Positions 9,099 to 16,900 of a stretch of DNA of 64,000 nucleotides are shown here, in pieces (positions within the stretch are counted from its first letter, which is position 1; the number at the start of each line of letters is the position of its first letter). The position numbers and the translations under genes are program-made. The notes beneath the pieces are model-generated. The model saw nothing but the letters and a program-made list of their open reading frames with translations, was not told the origin of the DNA and ran no database searches. The stretch spans positions 186,001-250,000 of the forward strand of contig NZ_JBHTDE010000006.1 of NCBI RefSeq assembly GCF_042666655.1, in the 5' to 3' direction. This stretch comes from Paracraurococcus sp042666655 (GTDB lineage: Bacteria > Pseudomonadota > Alphaproteobacteria > Acetobacterales > Acetobacteraceae).

Positions 9099-10067
9099 AT
9101 GAGGCTCGGAAGACGCGGCGCGCTGCGGGGTGCGGCCGGGCTGCTGGCGGCAGGCGCGGCCCGGGCCGAGGATTGGCCGACCCGGCCGATCCGCATCGTC
9201 GTGCCCTTCGCGCCGGGCGGTGCCTCGGACCTGCTGGCCCGGCTGCTGGCGGAGCGGCTGGCGCCGGCGCTGGGCCAGCCGGTGATCGTCGAGAACCGGC
9301 CGGGCGCCGGGGCGACCATCGGCGCCGATGCGGTGGCCAAGGCGCGGCCGGACGGCACCAGCTTCCTCTACGGCACGCCGGGGCCGCAGATCGTCAACCC
9401 GTACCTGATGCGCGGCCTGCCCTACGACGCCGAGCGCGACTTCACCCCGATCGTCAGCCTGGTGCGGGCGCCGAACCTGCTGGTGGTGACTCCATCCCTG
9501 CCGGTTCGCAGCGTCGCCGACCTCATCGCCCTGGCCAAGGCGAAGCCGGGGGAACTCACCTTCGGCTCCTCCGGCATCGGCGCCTCCTCCCACCTCGCGG
9601 GGGAGATGCTGAAGCTGAAGGCCGGCATCGAGGTGACGCATGTCCCCTTCCGTGGCAGCGGCCCGGCGATCCAGGAACTGATCGCCGGGCGGATCTCGTT
9701 CCTGGTCGATACGCTGCTGCTGTACACCGAGCACCGGGCGAGCGGCGCCCTCCGGGCGGTGGCGGTGGCCAGTGTGCAAAAGTCCAGCCTGATGCCGGAC
9801 CTGCCGACCATCGCCGAGACGCTGCCCGGCTTCGATTCCTTCGCCTTCAACTACCTGGCGGGCCCGGCCGGGTTGCCGGAAGCCGTGGTGGCGCGGCTGA
9901 ACCGGGAGACCAACCGCATCCTGGCCGACGCAGCCTTCCGCCGCCGGTTGATGGAATTGGGGCTGGAGCCGATCGGCGGCACCCCGGCGGATACCGCGGC
10001 GACGATCCGCGAGGAAGCGGGCCGGGCGCGGGAGGTGATCCTGGCGGCGAACATCCGCGCCGAGTAA
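9099..10067 (+). CDS. Bug-family tripartite tricarboxylate transporter receptor
   Basis: 322 residues. A twin-arginine-like N-terminus (RLGRRGALRGAAGLLAAGAARA) is followed by the family hallmark WPTRPIRIVVPFAPGGASD, then VENRPGAGATIGADAVAKA and VPFRGSGPAIQELIAGRI. Bug proteins are periplasmic receptors for small carboxylates or related solutes that normally feed TctAB permeases. No tctA or tctB is present in the window. The ATG at 9099 is chosen because AGGAGAGGG lies just before it. Divergent from the molybdenum hydroxylase, which may share its regulation. Confidence 0.92.
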   Translation: MRLGRRGALRGAAGLLAAGAARAEDWPTRPIRIVVPFAPGGASDLLARLLAERLAPALGQPVIVENRPGAGATIGADAVAKARPDGTSFLYGTPGPQIVNPYLMRGLPYDAERDFTPIVSLVRAPNLLVVTPSLPVRSVADLIALAKAKPGELTFGSSGIGASSHLAGEMLKLKAGIEVTHVPFRGSGPAIQELIAGRISFLVDTLLLYTEHRASGALRAVAVASVQKSSLMPDLPTIAETLPGFDSFAFNYLAGPAGLPEAVVARLNRETNRILADAAFRRRLMELGLEPIGGTPADTAATIREEAGRAREVILAANIRAE

Positions 10068-10077
10068 ACCCCCGCGG

Positions 10078-10404
10078 ATGCAGCCTTACATCCTGGCGCT
10101 GATGGCGCTGTCCCTTTCCGGCGTCATCGAGGCGCGCTGCTCCACCCCCGGCCTGCGGCCGGAGGCGGCGGTGGCTGACAACGTCTTCCACATCCTCGGC
10201 CGCGCCGCCTTCGGCTTCTGGCTGGTGCTGCTGGCCTGGGGCTTCTGGAAGATGCACTGGACCCTGCCGGTGGCGGGGCTGGTGCTGTCGCTGGGCGCCA
10301 ATGCGCTGCTGGTGCAGCGGGGCGCCCGGCCCTACTGGCCGGGCCTGTCCATGGGGCTGGCGCTGATCGGGTTCTTCCTGACGACCGTGGCGCTGTCCTG
10401 GTAG
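10078..10404 (+). CDS. Small integral membrane protein, unknown function
   Basis: 108 residues with about four hydrophobic segments (near 2-17, 43-60, 63-80 and 89-106), short loops and a C-terminal TTVALSW. I do not recognise a family. It starts 10 bases after the Bug receptor stop, so it is probably co-transcribed with it. A role with the receptor is possible but it is too small to be a TctA permease; similarity to TctB-type small subunits cannot be seen by eye. The stop codon abuts a large palindromic element. Confidence 0.7.
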   Translation: MQPYILALMALSLSGVIEARCSTPGLRPEAAVADNVFHILGRAAFGFWLVLLAWGFWKMHWTLPVAGLVLSLGANALLVQRGARPYWPGLSMGLALIGFFLTTVALSW

Positions 10405-10546
10405 GCAGGCAAGCTTGGGGAGGAAGAAGCATTTCCTCCCCAGACCCCAGCTTTTGGTTTTTGTGGGCTTGGCACCCGCCGCGCGGCAGGTGCCAAGCCC
10501 ACAAAAATAGAGGAGGGTCCAGGAAGGATACTTCCTCCCCGGCCTT
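10405..10546. repeat. Three-hairpin intergenic palindromic element, best-preserved core
   Basis: The element fills the gap between two convergent genes completely. Left hairpin: GGGGAGGAA (10417-10425) and TTCCTCCCC (10433-10441). Centre: a 50-base near-perfect palindrome at 10458-10507 whose 19-base arms begin TTTTTGTGGG and end CCCACAAAAA, around GCCGCGCGGC. Right hairpin: AGGAAG (10521) and CTTCCT (10531). The outer flanks are also inverted copies of each other (AAGCTTGGGG against CCCCGGCCTT). Closely related copies lie at 37098 and 44688 in the same orientation. Likely a REP- or MITE-like repeat that also ends transcription. Confidence 0.88.
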
Positions 10547-11341
10547 CTACCCCACTGGCGGCAGGTGCAGCGCCACCACCTCGCCATCCTGTCCCGCCAC
10601 CGGCTGGAAACGGTCGCGCACCGCCGGGTCATGGCCGGGAATCACCCGGGCCTCGTCCCCGCCGGCCAGCTTCCTGGCGATTCGCCAGCCCTGGGTCATG
10701 GCGCCCAGGTCGAAGATGATCGGGAAGGGGTTGCCGGTGCTGCCGTTGGCGTAGAAATGCATGGCATCCGAGGCGATGACCACCGGCCCGCGCGCCGTCT
10801 CCACCCGCACCACCTGCAGGCCGTCGGAATGGCCGCCGACGCGGTGCACGGTGACGCCGGGCGCGACCTGGCCCTCGCCGTCGTGGAACTGCACCTTGTC
10901 GGCGAACAGCGCCCGGACCATGGAGACGACATGGTCGGCCTCGAAGGGCACCCGGATGCAGCCGGTGCACATGTGGCGGCCGGTGGCGAAGGCCATCTCC
11001 CGGTCCTGGATGTGGATCTTCGCATTCGAGAAGATCTCGATGCTGCCGGCATGGTCGTAGTGCAGGTGGGTGATGACCACGTCGCGCACCTTGGCCGGGT
11101 CGCAGTCCATCGCCAGCAGGCTGTCGCCGACGCTGCGGTGCAGGGTCCGGCCGCGCTTCTCGGCGCAGGCCGCATCGAAGCCGGTGTCGACGACGATCTC
11201 GTGGCCTTCGGCGTTGCGCAGCAGCCAGACGAAGTAGTCGAGCGGCATGGCGTCGTGCGGGTCGGCGACCGGCAGCAGGAAGTTGGACTGCGCCGGCCGT
11301 TCGTGCCGGCCGTAGCGGATGGCGTAGGCTTCCCAGGTCAT
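10547..11341 (-). CDS. Metallo-beta-lactamase-fold lactonase (AHL lactonase-family)
   Basis: 264 residues. The metal motif THLHYDHAG (HxHxDH) and later histidines in GGHSDG and the IPGHDP end are intact, as in the AttM/AiiA group of lactonases. Related enzymes open lactone rings; some act on acyl-homoserine lactones, others on metabolic lactones. It overlaps the preceding dehydrogenase by ATGA and has GGGAGG as ribosome-binding site inside that gene. With a carboxymuconolactone decarboxylase-like and a hydroxyacid dehydrogenase partner, a catabolic role is more likely than signal destruction. The substrate is unknown. Confidence 0.85.
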   Translation of the reverse strand: MTWEAYAIRYGRHERPAQSNFLLPVADPHDAMPLDYFVWLLRNAEGHEIVVDTGFDAACAEKRGRTLHRSVGDSLLAMDCDPAKVRDVVITHLHYDHAGSIEIFSNAKIHIQDREMAFATGRHMCTGCIRVPFEADHVVSMVRALFADKVQFHDGEGQVAPGVTVHRVGGHSDGLQVVRVETARGPVVIASDAMHFYANGSTGNPFPIIFDLGAMTQGWRIARKLAGGDEARVIPGHDPAVRDRFQPVAGQDGEVVALHLPPVG

Positions 11342-12240
11342 TTGTTCCCTCCCAGAATTTCACCTGCCATCTTTTCCGACAGCTGGGCCGACGCGGTGTG
11401 GTTGTGGCCGGGGCCGAGCGCGCTGAGCGAGGCCGCCCACATCTCCCGGCACAGCGCCGAGAAGGGCGTCGGCGTATTCGTCTCCCGCCCCACTTCCAGG
11501 GCGATGCCGAGGTCCTTGACCATCAGCTCCAGCCCGAAGCCGTCGTCGAAGCGGCGGCTCAGCACATACTGCTTGAACTTCTTCTGGCTGGAATTGGTCA
11601 TGCCCGAGGACGCGTTCAGCACGTCCACCATCTTGGCCGCATCCAGGCCGAAGCGCTGGCCGATCAGCAGCGCCTCGATCCCCATCAGGAAGCCGCCGGC
11701 CGAAACCAGGTTGTTCAGCGCCTTCATCGCCTGGCCGGCGCCGATGCCGCCGCAGCGGTGGATGCTGGTGCCCATTGCCTTCAGCACCGGGTCGGCGCGG
11801 TCGAGATCCGCATCCTCCCCGCCCACCATGATGGCGAGGTCGCCGGTCTTCGCCCGCGGCACGCCGCCCGAGACCGGCGCGTCGATCATCGAGACGCCGC
11901 GCGCCGCGAGGTCGGCGGCGATCTCCCGCGTCTTGCCGGGCTGGCCGCTGGTCATGTCGATGACCAGGGCGCCCTTCGACAGGACCGGGGCGATCTGCGC
12001 CGCGACGTCCGCCACCTGCTTGCTGGTGGGGACGATGGTGACGACGCAGTCGGCACCCTTGGCCGCCTCGGCCGGGCCGGCCGCTGCATGGCCGCCGACC
12101 TCGGTCACGAATTTCGCGGCATGGCCGGGCCGCGCGTCGCAGACCGAGACCTCGAAGCCGGCCTTCACCAGGTTGGCCGCCATCGGCCAGCCCATGTTGC
12201 CGATGCCGATGAAGGCGACGGACTTGATAGGGGCCGCCAT
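11338..12240 (-). CDS. NAD(P)-dependent beta-hydroxyacid dehydrogenase (3-hydroxyisobutyrate dehydrogenase family)
   Basis: 300 residues. The N-terminal Rossmann motif FIGIGNMGWPMAANLVKAG and the substrate motif VIDMTSGQPGKTREIA / DAPVSGGVPRAKTGDLAIMVGG are those of the 3-hydroxyisobutyrate / tartronate semialdehyde reductase family. Catalytic Lys is expected in GQAMKALNNL. It oxidises or reduces a short beta-hydroxyacid; which one cannot be read. Start: ATG at 12240 in a TGATG overlap with the upstream stop, behind GGGGAG; a GTG one codon earlier is also possible. Middle gene of a three-gene overlapping operon. Confidence 0.9.
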   Translation of the reverse strand: MAAPIKSVAFIGIGNMGWPMAANLVKAGFEVSVCDARPGHAAKFVTEVGGHAAAGPAEAAKGADCVVTIVPTSKQVADVAAQIAPVLSKGALVIDMTSGQPGKTREIAADLAARGVSMIDAPVSGGVPRAKTGDLAIMVGGEDADLDRADPVLKAMGTSIHRCGGIGAGQAMKALNNLVSAGGFLMGIEALLIGQRFGLDAAKMVDVLNASSGMTNSSQKKFKQYVLSRRFDDGFGLELMVKDLGIALEVGRETNTPTPFSALCREMWAASLSALGPGHNHTASAQLSEKMAGEILGGNK

Positions 12241-12638
12241 CACTTGCTCCCCGGCAGCGCGCCTTCCTTCACCAGCACCTCATGCGCCGCCTTGAAGGCG
12301 TCGAGCCCGGCAGGGATGCCGCAATAGGCGGTGGCGTGCAGCAGCGTCGCCTTGATCTCCTCGACCGTCACGCCGTTGGTCAGCGCGCCCTTGACGTGCA
12401 GCTTGATCTCCGGCGCGCGGTTCAGCGCGGTCAGCATCGCCAAGTTCAGCAGGCTGCGGGTCTTGCGGTCCAAGGTCGGGTCGCCCCAGGCCCAGCCCCA
12501 GGCGATGGTGGTGGTGGCGCGCTGGAAGGCCATCATGAAGTCGTCGGCCTTGGCCATGGAGGCATCGACGTATTCGGCACCCAGCACCTCGCGGCGGATC
12601 GGCAGGCCCTTGTCGAACAGGGCGCTATCTTCGGACAT
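12240..12638 (-). CDS. Carboxymuconolactone decarboxylase-family protein
   Basis: 132 residues, the usual size for PcaC-like proteins. RREVLGAEYVDASM, the WGDPTLDRKTRSLLNLAMLTAL block and HVKGALTNGVTVEEIKATLLHATAYCGIPA are characteristic. True PcaC decarboxylates 4-carboxymuconolactone; many relatives have other or unknown substrates, and the CxxC of AhpD is absent, so peroxidase activity is unlikely. The start at 12638 follows GGAGGAAC, a strong ribosome-binding site. It leads the operon with the dehydrogenase and the lactonase, which together suggest handling of a lactone or hydroxyacid from aromatic breakdown. Confidence 0.9.
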   Translation of the reverse strand: MSEDSALFDKGLPIRREVLGAEYVDASMAKADDFMMAFQRATTTIAWGWAWGDPTLDRKTRSLLNLAMLTALNRAPEIKLHVKGALTNGVTVEEIKATLLHATAYCGIPAGLDAFKAAHEVLVKEGALPGSK

Positions 12639-12772
12639 GGTGTTCCTCCTTGGTTCGGCCCGGGGGCTTCGGGGCGGGAGGCTCGCGCGGGCCGGCCGCC
12701 CGGTCAACCGGCCCCGACCGCGGGGCGGTCCTCGAACCGACCCGCGAACCGATCCGCCGCGGGGATGTTGGG

Positions 12773-13663
12773 ATGCGGCCGAGGGAGACCCCGCCCGTGC
12801 CGCCCGCCTACCGCATCGCCCACCTGTCCGACCTGCATTTCGGCGCCGAGCTGCCGGAGGTCGTCGCCGCTTTGGCCGAGGAGCTGGTGCGCGACCCGCC
12901 GGACCTCATCGCCATCAGCGGCGACCTGACGATGCGCGCCCGGACCCGGGAATTCGTCGCCGCCCGGGCCTTCATCGACGGGCTGCGCTCCCCGGTGCTG
13001 GCGGTGCCGGGCAACCACGACCTGGTCGCCTATTGGCTGGCCGAGCGCTACCTCGACCCCTATGCCCGCTGGCGCCGGCATGTGGCGGCGGAGACCGAGC
13101 CGGTATTCCAGGACGGCCGCGTCGGCGTGGTCGGGCTGAACACCGCGCGGCGTGGCGGCTGGTATGCCGACTGGTCGCGCGGCCGGGTCAGCCGCGACCG
13201 CCTGGCCCGCTGCGAGGCGCGGCTGGCCGGACTCCCGCCCGGCCTGGTGCGCATCGTCGTCGCCCACCACCCCTTCCTGCCGCCGCGGGCCGACCCCGAG
13301 GCGCGGGCGGTCGGCGGCGCCGCGCGGGCGCTCGCCGCCTTCGCCCGGCAAGGAGTGCGGCTGGTGCTGTCCGGCCACCTGCATGTCGGCGACGTGGCCG
13401 ACCCGGCGCGGGAGGCCGGCGCCCAGGCGACCGGCACCGCCGCGACGACCACCGCGGCGGAAGGGCCGCTGACGGTGGTGCTCTCCTCCACCACCACCTC
13501 CCGCCGACTGCGCGGGGAGCCGAACGCCTTCAACGAAATCCGCGTCGCGCCGGACGGCGCGGTGGAGGTTTTCGCCCGCGCCTGGGACGGCACCCGCTGG
13601 GCCGCGGTGGCGCCGCAGGCGACCGAGGCGACGCCGGCGGTGGCGGTCACCGGCACGCCGTAG
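12773..13663 (+). CDS. Metallophosphoesterase (calcineurin-like, CpdA/Icc type)
   Basis: 296 residues. All metal-binding blocks are present in order: HLSDLHFG, ISGDLT, PGNHD, VAHHPF and SGHLHV. The domain order resembles 3',5'-cyclic-nucleotide phosphodiesterases of the CpdA group, but related enzymes hydrolyse other phosphodiesters, so the substrate is open. About 30 residues near 240 are rich in Ala and Thr (TGTAATTTAAEG), an insertion between the last metal ligand and the final strand. The start at 12773 gives a conventional N-terminus; an upstream in-frame GTG at 12650 would run into the divergent operon's leader. Confidence 0.88.
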   Translation: MRPRETPPVPPAYRIAHLSDLHFGAELPEVVAALAEELVRDPPDLIAISGDLTMRARTREFVAARAFIDGLRSPVLAVPGNHDLVAYWLAERYLDPYARWRRHVAAETEPVFQDGRVGVVGLNTARRGGWYADWSRGRVSRDRLARCEARLAGLPPGLVRIVVAHHPFLPPRADPEARAVGGAARALAAFARQGVRLVLSGHLHVGDVADPAREAGAQATGTAATTTAAEGPLTVVLSSTTTSRRLRGEPNAFNEIRVAPDGAVEVFARAWDGTRWAAVAPQATEATPAVAVTGTP

Positions 13664-13688
13664 CAGGATGCGGGAAAGGGAGGCACCG

Positions 13689-14567
13689 ATGTTCTTCGCA
13701 GGCTTCACGCTGGAAACCCGCACGGCCAATGGCCAGCAGATCCGCCTGCGCCGCGGCGGCAGCGGCCCGCCGCTGCTGCTGCTGCGCGGCAACCCGCAGA
13801 CCCATGCCATGTGGCACAGGGTGGCGCCGGTGCTGGCGCGGCGCTTCACCGTCATCGCGCCCGATATCCGCGGCTACGGATTCACCTCCAAGCCGCCGGT
13901 CACGCCGGACAGCCGCCACTATGCCAAGCGGGAGATGGCGAAGGACCTGGTCGCGCTGATGCAGGGGCTGGGGCACGACCGCTTCCGCGTGGTGGCGCAT
14001 GACCGCGGCGCGCGGGTGGCGCATCGCCTCACGCTCGACCACCCGGCGGCGGTGGACCGGCTCTGCACCATGGACATCATCCCGACGCTCGCGCATTTCG
14101 AGCGCACCGACATGGCCTTCGCCATGGGCTACTACCATTGGTTCTTCCTGGCCCAGCCGCACGACAAGCCGGAGCGCATGATCCTGCGGGACACCGAGGA
14201 CTGGTTCGACCTGCACACCTCGCGCGAACCGAAGGACAAGGGCTTCTTCCATCCGGAGGCCCGGGCCGACTACCTGGCGGCGCTGCGCGAGCCCGGCACC
14301 GTCGCCGCGATCTGCGAGGACTACCGCGCCGCGACGGCGCTCGACCTCGACCACGACCGCGCCAGCCGCGCCGCGGGCGAGCGCATCGCCTGCCCGCTAC
14401 TGGCATTGTGGGGCAGCCAGGGCGCCATCCCGCGCTGGTACGACGCGCTGGCGATCTGGCGGGACTACGCCTCCGGCCCGCTCACCGGCGGCGCGGTGAA
14501 CAGCGGCCACTATCTGGCCGAGGAGGCGCCGGAGGAGGTGCTGGCGGCGCTCGACCGCTTCCTCTGA
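13689..14567 (+). CDS. Alpha/beta hydrolase, haloacetate dehalogenase-like
   Basis: 292 residues. Nucleophile Asp105 in AHDRGAR, the catalytic His274 in SGHYLAEEAPEEVL and the YYHWFF segment of the halide pocket match fluoroacetate dehalogenases of the DehH1 group. The usual HG of the oxyanion loop is RG here (LLLRGNPQTHAMW, Arg33), an unusual change. It may cleave a haloacid or a related ester or epoxide. GGGAGG precedes the ATG at 13689. It starts 25 bases after the metallophosphoesterase and may be co-transcribed; the two have no evident functional link. Confidence 0.82.
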   Translation: MFFAGFTLETRTANGQQIRLRRGGSGPPLLLLRGNPQTHAMWHRVAPVLARRFTVIAPDIRGYGFTSKPPVTPDSRHYAKREMAKDLVALMQGLGHDRFRVVAHDRGARVAHRLTLDHPAAVDRLCTMDIIPTLAHFERTDMAFAMGYYHWFFLAQPHDKPERMILRDTEDWFDLHTSREPKDKGFFHPEARADYLAALREPGTVAAICEDYRAATALDLDHDRASRAAGERIACPLLALWGSQGAIPRWYDALAIWRDYASGPLTGGAVNSGHYLAEEAPEEVLAALDRFL

Positions 14568-14578
14568 GGCGCGTCCTG

Positions 14579-14605
14579 CCAACGGTCATTGAAAATGACC
14601 GTTGG
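14579..14605. terminator. Bidirectional hairpin terminator
   Basis: Perfect inverted repeat with 12-base arms CCAACGGTCATT and AATGACCGTTGG around a GAA loop. It stands between the hydrolase and the GNAT gene, which converge, so it can serve both strands. A run of T is lacking; the stem alone is strong. The remaining bases to 14716 contain a second GC-rich inverted repeat (near 14629-14663) and no gene. Confidence 0.7.
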
Positions 14606-14716
14606 TATGGCTTGCCGTGCCCTCAGGCGCCGGGCGCTCGCCGCATCCGCGGCGGGCGCCATCCGGCGGCTCGTTGGGCTTCGCCCACCGCAGGTCATGC
14701 CATGCGGGCATTGGTC

Positions 14717-15697
14717 TCAGACGCGTTTCCAGAAGAAGGTGGTCGCAACCTCGCCGCCCCTGCCGTCCAGCGCGAAGCCGGGGATCGTCCCGGCTTCCTG
14801 CCAGCCCATCGCGCTGTAGAGCTTCTCCCCCGCATCGCCGGCGGTATCGAGCACCAGCAGGCGGCGGCCATGCGCCTGCGCCTCCACCTCGATCCGCCGC
14901 ATCAGCGCGCGGCCGATGCCGGCGCGGCGGGTGGCGGGGTGGACCAGCACCTTCACCACGTCGGCCCGGTGCGGCTGGTTCTGCGGCATGTCGAGTCCGA
15001 GCTGCGCGGTGCCGACCAGCGCGCCGTCCAGCCAGGCGGCCAGCAGCACCCGGCCGCCGGTCGCCACATCCTTCGCCACATTGCGCCAGAAGCCGCGCGC
15101 GACCTCCATCGCCAGCGGCGGCAGGAAATAGACGCTGGCGCCGGCCTCGACGCAGCCGATCAGGATCTCGGACAGCCGGCGTTCGGCGCTGGCCGCGGCG
15201 GCGGCGTCCAGCGCCTTCACCACCAGTCGGCGGGCCGGCTTGGCGTAACGGAATTCGAGCGAGTTTGAGAGGTCGCCCAGCGCGCGGATGGCGCCCTGCC
15301 GGACATAGGACTGCTTCTCGTAGAAGCGATGCGCCCGGTCGAAGCGCGTATCGGACCACAGCACGAGGCGTTCGGCGCCCGCTGCCTTGGCATGTGCCTC
15401 GGCGGTCTCCAGCAGCCGCTGCGCCAGGCCGCTGCCGCGTTCCCCAGCTGCCAAATACATGCGGCAGATCTCCCAGCCGCCGTCCTCGATCGGCCTGGTG
15501 CCGACCATGCCGGCGACCTGCCCGTCGTGCTCCGCCACCCAGAGCGCGCCGCCCTGGCCGGCGAAATGGGTGGCGAGCGCCCGCAACTCGGGCACCTCGC
15601 CATCCACGTCCAGGACGCAGCCGGGATATTCCGCCCAGGCGGCGCCGATCAGGGCGATGAAGCCCTCGGCGTCGGAATCGCGCCCGGGCCGGATCAA
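14717..15697 (-). CDS. Double GNAT N-acetyltransferase with TTG start
   Basis: 326 residues made of two GNAT domains: residues 1-155 (ICRMYLAAGERGSGLAQRLLETAEAHA is the acetyl-CoA loop) and about 165-326 (VVKVLVHPATRRAGIGRALMRRIEVEA). GNAT proteins transfer acetyl groups to amines; two joined copies often pair one active and one degenerate unit. The start is TTG at 15697: TTGA overlaps the stop of the aminotransferase and AAGGAA stands a few bases before it. No ATG fits. Coupling to the aminotransferase suggests an amino-acid-like substrate, but this is inference. Confidence 0.82.
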   Translation of the reverse strand: MIRPGRDSDAEGFIALIGAAWAEYPGCVLDVDGEVPELRALATHFAGQGGALWVAEHDGQVAGMVGTRPIEDGGWEICRMYLAAGERGSGLAQRLLETAEAHAKAAGAERLVLWSDTRFDRAHRFYEKQSYVRQGAIRALGDLSNSLEFRYAKPARRLVVKALDAAAAASAERRLSEILIGCVEAGASVYFLPPLAMEVARGFWRNVAKDVATGGRVLLAAWLDGALVGTAQLGLDMPQNQPHRADVVKVLVHPATRRAGIGRALMRRIEVEAQAHGRRLLVLDTAGDAGEKLYSAMGWQEAGTIPGFALDGRGGEVATTFFWKRV

Positions 15698-16896
15698 GAC
15701 AGTTCCTTGCAGAACTCCTGGATGCGGCCGCAGGCCTCGGCCAGGCTGGCCGTGTCCGTCGCGTAGGAGATGCGCATGTGCGGCGACATGCCATAGGCGG
15801 CGCCCTGCACCGCGGCGACGTGCTTCTCCTCCAGCAGCGCGGCGACGAAGTCGGTGTCGGTCTCGATCCGCCGCCCGCCCTTGCTGGTCTTGCCGAGGCA
15901 CCCCGCCAGGTTCGGGAAGACGTAGAAGGCGCCTTCCGGCTTGTGACAGGTGAGGCCGGGGGCCGCGTTCAGCATCTCGACCACCATGTCGCGGCGCTGC
16001 TCGTAGGCCGCGCGCTGGGTCTCCACCAAATCTTGCGGCCCGTCGAGCGCCGCCACCGCCGCCGCCTGGCCGACCGAGGAGACGCCCGCCGTCGCCTGGC
16101 CCTGCATGTTGAACATGCCGCGGATCAAGGCGGCCGGGCCGCCGCCGAAGCCGATGCGCCAGCCGGTCATGGCATAGGTCTTGGAACAGCCGTTGACCGT
16201 CAGCGTGCGGTCGCGCAGCCCGGGCGTCACCTCGGCGATCGTGCTGAATTTGTGCCCGTCATAGAGCAGGTGCTCGTACATGTCGTCCGACAGCACCCAG
16301 ACATGCGGGTGGCGCAGCAGCACCTCGCCGATCGCGGCCAGTTCCTCCCGCGAGGGCACCGCGCCGGTCGGGTTGCCGGGGAAGTTCAGCATCACCCACT
16401 TGGTCCGCGGCGTGATGGCGGCCTCGATATCCTCGGGCCGCGGCTTGAAGCCGTTGTTCTGCGGGCAGGAGACGGTGACCGGCACGCCGCCGGCGACCTT
16501 CGCCATGTCGGCATAGGAGACCCAGAAGGGCGAGGGGATCACCACCTCGTCGCCCGGGTCGAGCGTCGCCATGAAGGCGTTGAAGATCACCTGCTTGCCG
16601 CCGTTGCCGACGATGATCTCGTCCGCCGTGTAGTCGAGGGCGTTGTCGCGCTTGAACTTCCGCGCGATGGCCGCCTTCAGCGCCGGCGTGCCGCCCTGCG
16701 GCGGGTACTTGGTGTCGCCGGCGAGCGCCGCCTGGTAGGCGGCCTCGATCGCATGGCGGGGCGAGGCGAAGTCGGGCTCGCCGTTGGCCAGGCTGATGAC
16801 GTTGATGCCCTTTGCCCGCATCTCCCGCGCCTTCGCCGTCATGGCGGCGGAGGGCGAGACGCGGACGCCGGACAGGCGCTGGGCGAGCTCGGGCAT
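15694..16896 (-). CDS. Class I pyridoxal-phosphate aminotransferase (aspartate aminotransferase type), copy 1
   Basis: 400 residues. The family motifs are intact: ISLANGEPDF, YPPQGGTPALKAAIARKF, FPGNPTGAVP and the PLP lysine in NGCSKTYAMTGWRIGF. It transfers an amino group between an amino acid and a 2-oxoacid in the cytoplasm. It starts 4 bases after the stop of a second aminotransferase of identical length with the same motif spacing, so the pair arose by tandem duplication. Differences from copy 2 cluster around the substrate face (LSDDMYEHLLYDG against FTDDIYNKLAYDG), so substrate preference may differ. Confidence 0.92.
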   Translation of the reverse strand: MPELAQRLSGVRVSPSAAMTAKAREMRAKGINVISLANGEPDFASPRHAIEAAYQAALAGDTKYPPQGGTPALKAAIARKFKRDNALDYTADEIIVGNGGKQVIFNAFMATLDPGDEVVIPSPFWVSYADMAKVAGGVPVTVSCPQNNGFKPRPEDIEAAITPRTKWVMLNFPGNPTGAVPSREELAAIGEVLLRHPHVWVLSDDMYEHLLYDGHKFSTIAEVTPGLRDRTLTVNGCSKTYAMTGWRIGFGGGPAALIRGMFNMQGQATAGVSSVGQAAAVAALDGPQDLVETQRAAYEQRRDMVVEMLNAAPGLTCHKPEGAFYVFPNLAGCLGKTSKGGRRIETDTDFVAALLEEKHVAAVQGAAYGMSPHMRISYATDTASLAEACGRIQEFCKELS

Positions 16897-16900
16897 CGTG

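Noticed and set aside
10547..11341. Quorum-quenching acyl-homoserine lactonase
   Set aside because: The fold fits but the operon partners are catabolic and no luxI/luxR gene is in the window, so a signalling role is not claimed.
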